Positions 1 to 10,895 of a DNA stretch of 64,000 nt are shown here, piece after piece (the stretch's first letter is position 1; each line of letters starts with the position of its first letter). Made by a program: the position numbers and the translations under genes. This DNA comes from Steroidobacteraceae bacterium. Its GTDB lineage: Bacteria > Pseudomonadota > Gammaproteobacteria > Steroidobacterales > Steroidobacteraceae. Below the pieces are notes generated by a model, which made no database searches, was not told the DNA's origin, and saw only the letters and a list, made by a program, of their open reading frames with translations. Location: contig JAHCAM010000005.1 of assembly GCA_019634895.1 (NCBI GenBank), positions 62,001-126,000 on the forward strand. The letters run 5' to 3'.

Positions 1-977
1 GCGGATGCCGCCCGGACCCAGCTTGATGTCGTCCTCGAGCTCGCGGCGCGCGACCTCGCGCGCGATCATCGCCTTCATTTCGCGCAGGCTCTCGAACACG
101 CCGAAGTCGAGGTAGCGCCGGTACACGAATGGCCGCACGACGTCGTCGTAGAGGCCGCGGTAGGCTGCCTCCCCGGTCACTGCGCGAGCCTTCACCCAGG
201 CATAGCGCTCCCAGTCGCGGCCGTGCTTCTGCAGGTACTCCTCGAATGCGGCGAAGCTGACCACCAGCGGCCCGGACTCGCCGAGCGGCCGCAGCCGCAT
301 GTCCACGCGGAACACGAAGCCCTCGGCGGTGCGCGCGTCGAGCAGGCGGATCAGCGCCTGCCCGAGCCGGGTGAAGTACTCCTCGTTCGCGATCGGCCGC
401 CGCCCGTCGGTTTCGCCGGCCTCCGGATGGAGAAAGACCAGGTCGACGTCCGAGGAGAAGTTCAGTTCGCGCCCGCCGAGCTTGCCCATGGCGAGCACCA
501 CGAGTTCCTGCGCGGCGCCGGATGCGGAGCGCGGCAGGCCATAGCGCGACGCCAGCGACCGCGAGGCGGTTGCGAGCGCCGACCGGATCGCGGCGTCGGC
601 AAGGTCCGACAGCTCGAGCAGCACTTCGTCCAGCGGCGCCGATCCCGTGAGATCGCGCCAGGCGATGCGCACCATCTCGCGCCGGCGCAGGCGGCGCAGC
701 GCGTCCATGAACGGCGCCTCGTCGCCGTTGCCGGCGAGCGCCATTGCGAGCTCCGCGATTTCGCCCGGCCGGCGTGCGCGTTCGAGAACCCCGGACGCGG
801 CCAGTTCCGGCAGCAGTGCCGGCTCGCGGATCGCCGCTTCCGCGACGAATTCGCTCGCGGCGAAGACGCGCGGCACGGCGCCGGCCACGCCGGCCGGAAG
901 CTGCGCCGGCTCTCCCCCCGCCTCGCGCCAGCGCGCCTGCAGCCGCCCGGCCCGTTCGCGCAACGCAGCCGTCAAGT
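1..977 (-). CDS. glnE: Glutamine synthetase adenylyltransferase/deadenylase, partial (N-terminal 325 residues)
   Basis: Bifunctional enzyme that adenylylates and deadenylylates glutamine synthetase in response to PII. The gene runs off the left edge, so only the N-terminal (deadenylylase) nucleotidyltransferase half is visible. Near residues 164-181 it has the family signature GKLGGRELNFSSDVDLVF, with both metal-binding aspartates in SSDVDLVF. The last visible residues read IKLGPGGIR, another GlnE hallmark. The chosen start is TTG at 977, eight bases after the stop of the universal stress gene and preceded by GAGG; no upstream ATG or GTG fits. It is the last visible gene of a minus-strand run that begins with the sulfotransferase. 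Identity is secure; the start codon is less so. Confidence 0.95.
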
Positions 978-985
978 TGCCTGCC

Positions 986-1876
986 TCAGCGGCGGCCCGC
1001 CGGCTTGACGACCAGGACGTCGGTGCCGAGAGCCGGGATCACCTGTTCCGCAGTGCTGCCGACGAAGAAGCGCGGCAGCCCGCGGCGCGCCGCGGTGCCC
1101 ATGACGGTCACCGCGGGCCGCAACTGGCGCGCCAGCCTGGGCAACGCGCGCTCCGGGCGCCCGAGCAGCGCGTGGCGCCGGAAGGCGACGCCGCGCGGCC
1201 CAGCGCGCAGCCGCGCGACCAGGCGCCGCACGGCAACGTGCTCCTGCGCCTTCAGGTACGCCCGCCGGTCCACGATGCCGAGATCCAGCGGCAGCGGCGG
1301 CACCTCGTGCACGTAGGCCGCCTGCGCGGGACCGCCGCAGTTGCGGGTCCACCAGCCCGCTGCCGCGAGCACGCTGCGGTCGATCGCCTGCGCCCGCGCG
1401 GAGCGCGCGCCGGCATTGAGCGTGGCCAGCGCGCCCGCGCCGCCGCGCGCAGCGTCCGGGTTGACGAGCAGCAGCGGCGCGCGCAGTTCGCGCATCAATA
1501 ACCAGTCGCTCGGCACGTACCAGGGCCGGCCGCTCGGGTGATTCGTCTTGACGACCAGGGCGGCCCGGAGCGTCGCTGCGTAGGTGCACAGCCAGTCCGC
1601 CAGCAGCCGGGTCCAGACCACGCGCAACGAAACCGGGACGGCCGCCTCGCGGATGTGCCGTTCGAGCCCCTTCCGGCGCTCGTCGAGCATGCGTCGGGTG
1701 GCCTGGCGGCGGTCGCGCGCGGGCAGCCGCGGGTTGTCGGCGACTGCGGAATCATGGACGAAGCCGATCAGCTCGACGGCGGCGCCGGTCGAGTGCGCGA
1801 TCGAGAGCGCGCGAGCCAGGGCGTGCTGCTCGGTGCCCGTGTCCGCGACCACGACGATGCGTTCGATCCGCTTCAT
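986..1876 (-). CDS. Universal stress protein, two tandem Usp domains (UspE-like)
   Basis: A 296-residue protein with two Usp folds. The first begins at MKRIERIVVVADTGTEQHAL and the second ends with VMGTAARRG...VGSTAEQVI...VLVVKP. This C-terminal glycine-rich GxxxxxG...GST segment is the usual nucleotide-binding signature, and the tandem arrangement matches UspE-type proteins. Cytoplasmic; no signal or membrane segment. The exact cellular role of UspE-type proteins is not well defined beyond stress survival. It starts two bases after the stop of the cation exchanger and ends eight bases before glnE, so it is probably cotranscribed with both. Confidence 0.85.
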   Translation of the reverse strand: MKRIERIVVVADTGTEQHALARALSIAHSTGAAVELIGFVHDSAVADNPRLPARDRRQATRRMLDERRKGLERHIREAAVPVSLRVVWTRLLADWLCTYAATLRAALVVKTNHPSGRPWYVPSDWLLMRELRAPLLLVNPDAARGGAGALATLNAGARSARAQAIDRSVLAAAGWWTRNCGGPAQAAYVHEVPPLPLDLGIVDRRAYLKAQEHVAVRRLVARLRAGPRGVAFRRHALLGRPERALPRLARQLRPAVTVMGTAARRGLPRFFVGSTAEQVIPALGTDVLVVKPAGRR

Positions 1877-1877
1877 G

Positions 1878-2909
1878 TCATGCCCTCCCCAGCAGCCAGG
1901 CCCCGGCAGCGTAGCAGGCGACGATCAGCACGCTGCCAGAGCGCACCAGGCCGGCCCGTTCCCGCAGGCGCGCCAGCATCGCCATCACCCCGAGCGCGAG
2001 GCAGAGTACGGCCAGCAGCGCGCTCAGCAGGTGGCCGCCGGACACGTGGGCGAGCACCGGGCCCTCGGCGTACGCCAGGTCCATCATCGGCAGGATCAGC
2101 ATGTTGAACGCATTGCTGCCGAAGATGTTGCCGATCGCCAGGTCCACGGCGCCCATGCGCACCGCCGCGACGCTCGCCGCAATTTCCGGGAATGAGGTCG
2201 TCAATCCGACCAGCAGCGTGCCGACGAAGGTCTGGCTCAGGCCCGATTCCAGCGACAGCGCCTCAGCCGATACCACCAGCAGCGGCGCGATGATCGCGAG
2301 CCCGGCACCGGCGGCCAGGAAGGCGCCGATGGCACCCCGCATCCGCAGCCGCGCAACCCCCGGCTCGCGCGACGCCTCGGAAACGATCGCCCCCGCCGCC
2401 TCCTGGGTCATCAGGTACACCATGCGCATGCCGGCGAGGTACACCACGGCGATCAGCAGAGTCTCGACGCCGACGAACCCGATCCTGCCGAGCCCGCCGG
2501 TCGCAATGGCTACGCCCGCGATCGTCGTCAGCACGATCGCAAGCAGTCCGACCACCGCGTGGTGGACCGCCACCGTCTGCAGGATGTAGCGGCGCGCATA
2601 GACCAGGTCGAGCATCGCCAGGATCAGCATGTTGGCGAGCGTCGAGCCCAGCAGGTCGCCGACGCCGATGTCGGGCGCGTCGAGCAGCGCGGCATTGATG
2701 TCGGTCAGCACCTCGGGCAGCGAGGTGGCGGCAGCCAGCAGGATCATGCCGATCCACGCCCTGCCGAGGCCGGTCGTCTCCGCGATGACGTCGGCCGCGC
2801 GCGCGAGGCGCGCGGCGACCAGGAACACGCCCGCGCCGAGCACTGCGAAGGAAACGAGCGGCAGCCAGGCGCCCCGCCCCGTCAGCATGTGCAGCAGGAA
2901 CTCCTTCAT
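1878..2909 (-). CDS. CaCA-family sodium/calcium exchanger
   Basis: A 343-residue integral membrane antiporter of the calcium:cation superfamily. Two inverted alpha repeats are visible: LLAAATSLPEVLTDINAALL with a following GDLLGSTLANMLIL, and LLVGLTTSFPEIAASVAAVR with GNIFGSNAFNMLILPMMDL. These contain the acidic residues and the G(S/N)xxxN motifs that bind the ions. About ten hydrophobic segments fill the rest. The substrate (Ca2+, Na+, K+ or H+) cannot be told from sequence alone. ATG start, 12 bases downstream of the sulfotransferase stop. Confidence 0.88.
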   Translation of the reverse strand: MKEFLLHMLTGRGAWLPLVSFAVLGAGVFLVAARLARAADVIAETTGLGRAWIGMILLAAATSLPEVLTDINAALLDAPDIGVGDLLGSTLANMLILAMLDLVYARRYILQTVAVHHAVVGLLAIVLTTIAGVAIATGGLGRIGFVGVETLLIAVVYLAGMRMVYLMTQEAAGAIVSEASREPGVARLRMRGAIGAFLAAGAGLAIIAPLLVVSAEALSLESGLSQTFVGTLLVGLTTSFPEIAASVAAVRMGAVDLAIGNIFGSNAFNMLILPMMDLAYAEGPVLAHVSGGHLLSALLAVLCLALGVMAMLARLRERAGLVRSGSVLIVACYAAGAWLLGRA

Positions 2910-2921
2910 CGGCGGGTGATT

Positions 2922-3878
2922 CTACTGCGCGGTCGCGGCCGTCGGCGCGTGCAGGGCCAGCAGGCGTTGCAGCGCCGGCCTTGCGAACACGTCGATCGCC
3001 CCGCGCAACTCGGCGGAAGCGGCGGCGCGCTTGCGGGCGCTGTCGTCGGCGTAGGCGCTGACCCTGCCGACCGGGGATTTCGAGTAGTTTGACGCAGCCC
3101 GGGCCATGCGCCGCCGGGCGTCTTCGTTCATCGCCAGCCCGAAATGCGGCGCGACCGTATCCCAGACCGCAGCGGGCAGCGCCGGGTGCGGCACCAGCCT
3201 GCCGCGCGACGGTTCGAGCTGAGCCGCGGCCTCGCAGAAGGCGCCGAAAACCCGGGCGACGCGCTCTTCCGCCGACGCCGGCGCGCCTTGCGGTTGTACG
3301 ACCGCGTACAGCCGTTGCGCCGGCGCCTCGCCTGCGCGCAGCCAGCCGGGCGGCTGTGCGAGCAGCGACACGCAGACCTCGACCGGGTCGCGCAGGCTGA
3401 GCACCCAGGGTGAATGCGGAAAGGCCTCGGTCAGGAGCCCGCAGAACAGCGTGTTCCAGCTGCTCAGCTTGAGGACGTACCGCCCGGCCGCATGCCGCGC
3501 GAAGGCCGCCGCCAGGGAACGCAACGCGGCGACGAGTTCATCGCGCGGCCAGGCGTGGGGCGGCAGCAGCAGTTCGTTGACCGGCTGCGGCTCGGCGTAG
3601 ACCACGGCGTCGAGCTCGCGCAGCAGCTGCGAGATCACGGTCGAGCCGCAGCGCGCGACGTGGAAGACGATGCCGGCGGGCGCAGTGTCCGCCGCGGCCT
3701 TGCCGACGTCCTCGCGACCGATGCGGACGATGGAGTCCGTGGCCGGCAGGCGCGCGATGGTCTCCTGCAGGAAGGCGTCCCGCAGTTCCGCGGCCGGAAT
3801 CTCGCGCCCGGCGAGGTACAGTCCGTCCGGCTGCAGGGCGGCACGCACCGGCAACCAGGACTCGTTCGTGCCGCGCAT
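2922..3878 (-). CDS. PAPS-dependent sulfotransferase family protein
   Basis: Predicted to transfer sulfate from PAPS to an unknown acceptor. It has a 5'-phosphosulfate loop in FHVARCGSTVISQLL and a 3'-phosphate motif in SLRDPVEVCVSLL, with the expected spacing. About 318 residues, no signal peptide. I chose the ATG at 3878. An upstream in-frame TTG at 3914 would leave only 22 bases to the divergent gene's start and has no ribosome binding site. The gene heads a probable operon with the cation exchanger, usp and glnE. Its divergent neighbour is a JmjC-type oxygenase, so both might modify proteins or a common metabolite; that link is inference. Substrate unknown. Confidence 0.8.
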   Translation of the reverse strand: MRGTNESWLPVRAALQPDGLYLAGREIPAAELRDAFLQETIARLPATDSIVRIGREDVGKAAADTAPAGIVFHVARCGSTVISQLLRELDAVVYAEPQPVNELLLPPHAWPRDELVAALRSLAAAFARHAAGRYVLKLSSWNTLFCGLLTEAFPHSPWVLSLRDPVEVCVSLLAQPPGWLRAGEAPAQRLYAVVQPQGAPASAEERVARVFGAFCEAAAQLEPSRGRLVPHPALPAAVWDTVAPHFGLAMNEDARRRMARAASNYSKSPVGRVSAYADDSARKRAAASAELRGAIDVFARPALQRLLALHAPTAATAQ

Positions 3879-3918
3879 CGCCGGAAGAAAGCACGAGCTA
3901 GCCGGGTCCGTCAAGGAA

Positions 3919-3927
3919 TGCTACCGT
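3919..3927 (+). promoter_or_regulatory. Extended -10 element TGCTACCGT before the cupin gene
   Basis: The TGnTAnnnT pattern of an extended -10 box ends nine bases before the GTG start at 3937. A transcript beginning 6-8 bases after the box would have essentially no leader. No -35 box or Shine-Dalgarno sequence is evident. The same element at the same spacing precedes the genes starting at 44366 and 46368. Confidence 0.4.
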
Positions 3928-3936
3928 CCGCGCATC

Positions 3937-5112
3937 GTGCAATTCGCGGATTTCATTGCGCCTTTCGACGCGGCCGCGTTCCGCGCGGATCATTTCGGCA
4001 AGCGTCCGCTGCACGTCCGTGGCGACGTCCGCCGCCGGCCGGAGATCTTCGACTGGGCCCGGTTCAACGAGGCGCTGGCGGTCACGCCGTACTGGAACGA
4101 GGAGTCGCTCAAGGTCTACTACCGCAGCCGCGCCGCGCTGCGCGAGAACTACTGCGACACCGCCGACCTGCGACCCGGCACGCCCGCGCCGGTCAACCCG
4201 GCCAAGGTCAGGGCGCTGCTCGGCCTGGGCGCCAGCCTGATCGCGAACCACATCCACCGCGTGTGCCCGCCGGTCGCCGCGGTCGCCGGCATGCTCGAGC
4301 GCGAGTTCTCGGCGCGCGTGTTTGCCAACGTGTACTGCTCCTTCCAGGGCGTGCAGGCCTTCCAGACGCACTTCGACCTGCACGACGTGTTCGCGGTGCA
4401 GGTCGAGGGCGAGAAGACCTGGCGCGTCTACGAGTCGCGCGCCGACACGCCGATCAACCCGCTGCCGCCGGGCGACGAGGTCGAGAAGTGGCTGGTCGCC
4501 TCCCGCGGCAAGCTGCTGTTCGAGGCGCAGATGAGGCCGGGCGACATCCTCTACCTGCCGCGGGGCCAGTATCACGACGCGCTCACGGGCGCGCGGGCGT
4601 CCCTGCACGTGACCTTCGGCGTGGCACCCGCGACCGGCCTCGCGCTGTTTGCACTGCTCGAGAAATCGCTGCTCCGGGAAAGCGAGTTCCGGGAATACCT
4701 GCCGGACGCACGCTCGGTCCGCGATCTCGGCGAGCGGCTCGCGAAACTTGCGGAGCGCGTGACGGCGGTCATGACCTCCCCGGCCTTCGCGGTGGACGTG
4801 ATGAACCACCAGCGCGACCTGGCGCGCCCGCCTGCGGATTACGGCCTGCCTGCGCAGTTGAAGACGACCTGGTACTCGGTGGCGCGCCGCGCGCAGGTCC
4901 TGCGCCGCGACCCTGCGTATGCGGCGGTTTTCGAGGGCGGCGAGATCGTGCTCGGCGCCGACTGGCCCACCGTGGAATGGATGCTGAAGCAGCGCGTGTT
5001 CTCGCTGGAGGACGCCGCGGCCCGGCAGACCGGCCTCGACCGCGCCGAGCTCCAGCGCCACCTCGACCAGCTCATCCATGCGGGCGTGCTCGTTGAAACC
5101 GAGATGCGTTAG
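3937..5112 (+). CDS. JmjC/cupin-4 2-oxoglutarate-dependent oxygenase (ribosomal oxygenase-like)
   Basis: A 391-residue Fe(II)/2-oxoglutarate oxygenase of the Cupin_4 (RoxA/MINA53-like) group. Iron ligands are seen in QTHFDLHDVF (HxD) and the distal histidine in PRGQYHDALTG. The strand EGEKTWRVY follows the first motif as in ribosomal oxygenases. The C-terminal ~90 residues, ending EDAAARQTGLDRAELQRHLD..., resemble the winged helix of RoxA-type enzymes. Its target could be a ribosomal protein, but it is divergent enough that L16 hydroxylation should not be assumed. The open frame continues upstream to 3670, but that part is antisense to the sulfotransferase. GTG at 3937 begins the conserved region. 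Confidence 0.75.
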   Translation: MQFADFIAPFDAAAFRADHFGKRPLHVRGDVRRRPEIFDWARFNEALAVTPYWNEESLKVYYRSRAALRENYCDTADLRPGTPAPVNPAKVRALLGLGASLIANHIHRVCPPVAAVAGMLEREFSARVFANVYCSFQGVQAFQTHFDLHDVFAVQVEGEKTWRVYESRADTPINPLPPGDEVEKWLVASRGKLLFEAQMRPGDILYLPRGQYHDALTGARASLHVTFGVAPATGLALFALLEKSLLRESEFREYLPDARSVRDLGERLAKLAERVTAVMTSPAFAVDVMNHQRDLARPPADYGLPAQLKTTWYSVARRAQVLRRDPAYAAVFEGGEIVLGADWPTVEWMLKQRVFSLEDAAARQTGLDRAELQRHLDQLIHAGVLVETEMR

Positions 5113-5965
5113 CCGCGCGGCCGGCGCAGTGCTGGCCGCCGTGGTTGCGCTGGCCCAGGCACAGGCGCCGGATTCCGCGAGCCTCGCCGGCAGGCTGCCG
5201 CGCACCGAGGCCGTGCCCGGCGGCGTCGTCGCGATTCCGATCGAAGGCCCGCCGGATGCGGAGCCGGTCGTCACGCTGGACGGCGCCCGCGCGATGGTGC
5301 TGAAGGACGCGGACGGCTGGCTCGCGATCGTCGGCATCCCGCTCTCGGCCAGGCCCGGCCGCCATGAGCTGGTCGTCGGGCGCGCCGGCGCCACTGCACG
5401 CATCGGCTTCGACGTCGCCGCCAAGGAGTACGCCGTGCAGCGCCTCAAGGTGCCGCCCGCGCAGGTGGACCTTTCGAAGGAGAACCTCAGGCGCGTCGAG
5501 GACGAGCGCCTGCGGATCCGCAAGGCGCTGACCACGTACACGGCCAGCGCCCCGCAAACGCTGCGCCTGCTGCAGCCGACCGAAGGCCCGCGCTCGAGCT
5601 CCTTCGGCCTGCGCCGGTTCTTCAACGAGCAGGCGCGCAACCCGCACACCGGCATGGACATCGCCGCGCCCACCGGCAGCGCGGTGCGGGCGGCGGCCGC
5701 GGCCACCGTCGTCGATGTCGGGGACTACTTCTTCAACGGCAACACCGTGATCCTCGACCACGGCGCCGGACTGGTGACCATGTATTGCCACCTCAGCCGG
5801 GTGCTGGTGAAGCCGGGCGACCGCCTGGCCGCAGGAGATCCGATCGGCGCGGTAGGCGCCACCGGCCGGGTCACCGGTGCGCACCTGCACTTCGGCGTCA
5901 CGCTGAACGGAACGATGGTCGACCCGGAGCTCTTCCTGCCGGCGCAAGGCGGCATGACCGAGTAG
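5078..5965 (+). CDS. M23 (LytM-type) peptidoglycan metallopeptidase, secreted
   Basis: A 295-residue periplasmic peptidase. A signal peptide is visible (SRAAGAVLAAVVALAQAQA). The N-terminal ~150 residues form a beta-rich region, followed by the M23 domain. Zinc ligands and catalytic residues lie in NPHTGMDIAAP and GAHLHFGVTLNG. It would cleave peptide cross-links in peptidoglycan or regulate an amidase. The ATG at 5078 lies within the end of the oxygenase gene, a 35-base overlap in another frame; TTG at 5093 is an alternative start. Ordinary length for the family. Confidence 0.88.
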   Translation: MRACSLKPRCVSRAAGAVLAAVVALAQAQAPDSASLAGRLPRTEAVPGGVVAIPIEGPPDAEPVVTLDGARAMVLKDADGWLAIVGIPLSARPGRHELVVGRAGATARIGFDVAAKEYAVQRLKVPPAQVDLSKENLRRVEDERLRIRKALTTYTASAPQTLRLLQPTEGPRSSSFGLRRFFNEQARNPHTGMDIAAPTGSAVRAAAAATVVDVGDYFFNGNTVILDHGAGLVTMYCHLSRVLVKPGDRLAAGDPIGAVGATGRVTGAHLHFGVTLNGTMVDPELFLPAQGGMTE

Positions 5966-6085
5966 CGAATTCCGGCCATTACCCGGGAATTTTCTGCGAC
6001 CGGGTTAACGATAACGCACCCCGCCCCGCCAGCCCGGCGGCGCCCTGCGTCACACTGAATGCGGTAGCGACAGGGCGCCCTCACC

Positions 6086-8743
6086 ATGCCTCACGCGCTG
6101 AAGTCAGCGCTGGTCATCGCACTGTGCATCGCGCTGCTCATGAGCGCGATCAGCGGCACCGCGCGCTTCTACCTGCTCGAAAGCTACGTCAGCCTGGAGC
6201 GCGAAGCCACCGAACGCACCGCCGCCGGCCTGCGCCGCGCCTGGCAGGAGGAGCTGGCGCAGCTCGAGGCGTCGGTCCGCAACTACGCGGTCTGGGACGA
6301 CATGTACGAGTTCGTGCGCCGGCCGAACATCCCATTCGTGCAGAGCAGCCTCGCGTCCACGTCGATGTCGAACCAGTGGGTCGACACGGTGCTGGTGGCC
6401 GACCACAAGGCCGAGCCCGTCTTCTGGCGCAGCTTCCGCGATCCCGGCAATCGCGGCTTCCCGGATGCCCGGCTGCTGATCGCGGACCTGCCGGCCGGCG
6501 TGCTCGCGCTCGACTCGCCGGCGCTGCCGGGGCCCCGCGTTACCGGCATCCTGCCGCGGCAGGGCGGCGCGATGCTGGTCTCGATCACCCGCATCCTGCC
6601 GACCAACGGCAATGCGCCGGCTCGCGGCACGTTGCTGTTCGGCCGCGCGCTGGACAGCCTGGTCCTGGAGCGCCTGAGCGCCGCAGCCGGCATCAGTGTC
6701 TACGGCATCGTGCCCGACGATCCCGCGCTGCCCGATGCGGTGCGCGCGGCGGCCGGGCAGCCGCGCAACGGGCCGGAGGCGCTGACGGTCATCGAGGGCG
6801 AGGATCGCACGGCCACGCACCTGATCATCCCGGACATCACCGGGTCCGCCGCGCTCGTCCTGAGGGTGACCGAGCCCCGGCGGGTGTTCGTGCGCGGCCT
6901 CGAGACCATCAATTACCTCGTCTATGGCGCGTTCATCATGTGCCTGCTGTTCGGCCTGATCGCGCTGCTGCTGTGGCTGCGGTTGACGCGGCACTGGGCG
7001 CAGCGCAACGAGAGCGAGGCGCGCTACCGCGCGGTCGTCGCGCAGGCCAGCGAAGGCATCGCGCTCGTCGATCCCGCCACGCTCGCGATCCTCGAGGCGA
7101 ACCAGGCGTTCCTCGACAACGCGGGCTACGCGCGGCTGCCCGGAGCGGGGCTGAACCTCGCCGACGTGTTCCCGCCCGGACCGGTGAACACGCCGGCACT
7201 GACCCGGGGACTGCTGCCCGGCGACCGCCCGGTGGAACTCAAGCTGCGCACGCGTGGCGGCGAGACCGCGGACGCGGAAGTCACGACCAGCGTGATCACC
7301 TACCAGGGCCGCGAGGTGTTCTGCCTGGTGATGCGCGACGTGACTGCCCGCAAGGCCGCCGACGCGCGCCTGCGCGCCAGCGAACGGCGCCTGGAGCACC
7401 TCGCGCACCACGACCCGCTGACCGACCTGCCCAATCGCCTGTTCCTGGTGTCCTGCCTCAGGCGCGCGCTGGCGCAATCCGAGGCGACCGGCACGCCGCT
7501 CGCGCTGCTGTTCCTCGACCTCGACCGCTTCAAGCTCATCAACGACTCGCGCGGCCACGAGACCGGCGATGCGCTGCTCAAGGAGGTGGCGCGGCGGCTG
7601 AAGGCCGCGGTCGCCCAGGGCCACATCGTCGTGCGCATGGGCGGCGACGAGTTCGTGGTCGTCGTGCCGGATGCGTCGGACGCCGGCGCCGTGGAGCAGC
7701 TCGGCCAGCGCATCCTCGAGTCGCTGAGCCAGCCCTTCCCGCTCGGCGACCTGCAGCTCCAGGTGACCTGCAGCGTCGGCATCAGCATCTATCCGCGCGA
7801 CGCCGCGGACATCTCCACGCTGGTGCGCAGCGCCGACACGGCGATGTACCACGCCAAGGAAAAGGGCCGGAACAACCTGCAGCGCTACCATGCCAGCCTG
7901 AATGCGCGGGTCAGCGACCGCGTGCAGCTGGAAGCGAGCCTGCGCGCGGCCGTCGACCAGGACCGGCTGCAGCTCGTGTACCAGCCGCAGTTCGACCTGC
8001 GCACGGGGCTGATCATGGGCGTGGAGGCGCTGCTGCGCTGGCGCGACGAGAACGGCGCGCTGCGCAGCTCCGACCGGATCCTGCAGGTCGCCGAGGAAAC
8101 CGGTCTCATCGTCCCGATTGGCGAATGGGTGCTGCGCGAAGCCTGTCGCGTGCGCCGCGACTGGCGGGAGGGGCTGGTGGGGGACTTCCGCATGGCGGTC
8201 AACCTGAGCCCCAGCCAGCTGCGGCGGCCGGAATTCATCACGCGGCTGCGCGCGGTGCTGGCCGAGACCGGCCTCGCGCCGCAGCTGCTGGAGATGGAGC
8301 TCACCGAGAGCGCATTCATGCAGCATGCCGGCGAGGAAGCGCAGCCGCTGAACCAGCTGCGCCAGCTCGGCATTGGCGTCGCCGTGGACGACTTCGGCAT
8401 CGGCTATTCGTCGCTGTCCTACCTCAAGCACTTCCCGGTGACCAAGCTCAAGATCGACCGCTCCTTCATCCGCGACCTGGCCACCGATCCGAACGACGCC
8501 GCCATCGTGCGCGCCATCCTGGCGCTCGCGCAGTCGATGAAGATCCCGGTGTGCGCCGAGGGCGTGGAAGCCGCCGGCCAGGTGGAGTTCCTGCTGGAGC
8601 ACCGCTGCGAATACGCGCAGGGCTTCTTCTTCGCCGAGCCGATGGACGAGGAATCCTGCCTGATGCTGCTCGCGGGGACCGCAGACGGGTCGGTGACCGT
8701 ACGCCTGCGGCCGTCGCAGACCTCGGGGCAGCGCCAGCGATGA
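6086..8743 (+). CDS. CHASE4-PAS-GGDEF-EAL cyclic-di-GMP turnover protein
   Basis: An 885-residue inner-membrane signalling protein. Order: membrane helix near residues 8-25, a periplasmic CHASE4-like sensor (with NYAVWDDMYEFV), a second membrane helix near 273-296, a PAS domain (about 307-430), GGDEF with intact GGDEF at 519-523, and EAL with intact EAL at 647-649. EAL metal and substrate residues appear complete (VNLSPSQL, ELTES, DDFGIGYSSL, LKIDRSFI, AEGVEA, AQGFFF). The diguanylate cyclase inhibitory RxxD site upstream of GGDEF is absent. Both synthesis and hydrolysis are possible; which dominates cannot be read from sequence. It stands alone, convergent with groEL. Confidence 0.92.
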   Translation: MPHALKSALVIALCIALLMSAISGTARFYLLESYVSLEREATERTAAGLRRAWQEELAQLEASVRNYAVWDDMYEFVRRPNIPFVQSSLASTSMSNQWVDTVLVADHKAEPVFWRSFRDPGNRGFPDARLLIADLPAGVLALDSPALPGPRVTGILPRQGGAMLVSITRILPTNGNAPARGTLLFGRALDSLVLERLSAAAGISVYGIVPDDPALPDAVRAAAGQPRNGPEALTVIEGEDRTATHLIIPDITGSAALVLRVTEPRRVFVRGLETINYLVYGAFIMCLLFGLIALLLWLRLTRHWAQRNESEARYRAVVAQASEGIALVDPATLAILEANQAFLDNAGYARLPGAGLNLADVFPPGPVNTPALTRGLLPGDRPVELKLRTRGGETADAEVTTSVITYQGREVFCLVMRDVTARKAADARLRASERRLEHLAHHDPLTDLPNRLFLVSCLRRALAQSEATGTPLALLFLDLDRFKLINDSRGHETGDALLKEVARRLKAAVAQGHIVVRMGGDEFVVVVPDASDAGAVEQLGQRILESLSQPFPLGDLQLQVTCSVGISIYPRDAADISTLVRSADTAMYHAKEKGRNNLQRYHASLNARVSDRVQLEASLRAAVDQDRLQLVYQPQFDLRTGLIMGVEALLRWRDENGALRSSDRILQVAEETGLIVPIGEWVLREACRVRRDWREGLVGDFRMAVNLSPSQLRRPEFITRLRAVLAETGLAPQLLEMELTESAFMQHAGEEAQPLNQLRQLGIGVAVDDFGIGYSSLSYLKHFPVTKLKIDRSFIRDLATDPNDAAIVRAILALAQSMKIPVCAEGVEAAGQVEFLLEHRCEYAQGFFFAEPMDEESCLMLLAGTADGSVTVRLRPSQTSGQRQR

Positions 8744-8773
8744 AAAAGGCCCGGGAGTCGCCTCCCGGGCCTT
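8743..8773 (-). terminator. Rho-independent terminator of groESL
   Basis: A perfect stem, AAGGCCCGGGAG (8746-8757) against CTCCCGGGCCTT (8762-8773), with a short loop. On the minus strand it is followed by a run of five U, so it terminates the groES-groEL transcript 28 bases after the groEL stop. On the plus strand no U-run follows, so termination of the GGDEF-EAL gene would be weaker. Confidence 0.85.
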
Positions 8774-8801
8774 GTCGTTCGAGCCGTAGAGCCTTGCGGC
8801 T

Positions 8802-10755
<1,954 letters not shown>

Positions 10756-10817
10756 GGGTCATCTCTCCTGTCAGGATCTGTGGTCTTGGATCGGGCCCGG
10801 GGGCTCAACCGGTGCTG

Positions 10818-10844
10818 TTAGCACTCACCCCGGTCGGCTGCTAA
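10818..10844 (-). promoter_or_regulatory. CIRCE-like HrcA operator of groESL
   Basis: Read on the plus strand: TTAGCACTC, nine bases, GGCTGCTAA. This matches the CIRCE consensus (TTAGCACTC-N9-GAGTGCTAA) at all nine positions of one arm and seven of nine in the other, with the exact spacer. It lies 63 bases upstream of groES and directly after the predicted -10 box, the usual position for HrcA repression. Confidence 0.75.
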
Positions 10845-10872
10845 TGATAGGGATCGGCCCTCCGATTTCAAG
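10844..10872 (-). promoter_or_regulatory. Overlapping sigma32 and sigma70 promoter of groESL
   Basis: On the minus strand CTTGAA (10872-10867) is followed after 14 bases by CCCTATCAT, close to the sigma32 pattern CTTGAA-N13-14-CCCCATnTA. The same bases can be read as sigma70: TTGAAA (10871-10866), 16 bases, TATCAT (10849-10844). The CIRCE-like operator begins at the end of the -10 box, so heat-shock sigma and HrcA control probably converge here. Confidence 0.65.
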
Positions 10873-10895
10873 CACCGATCACGCGCGGCGGGGGC

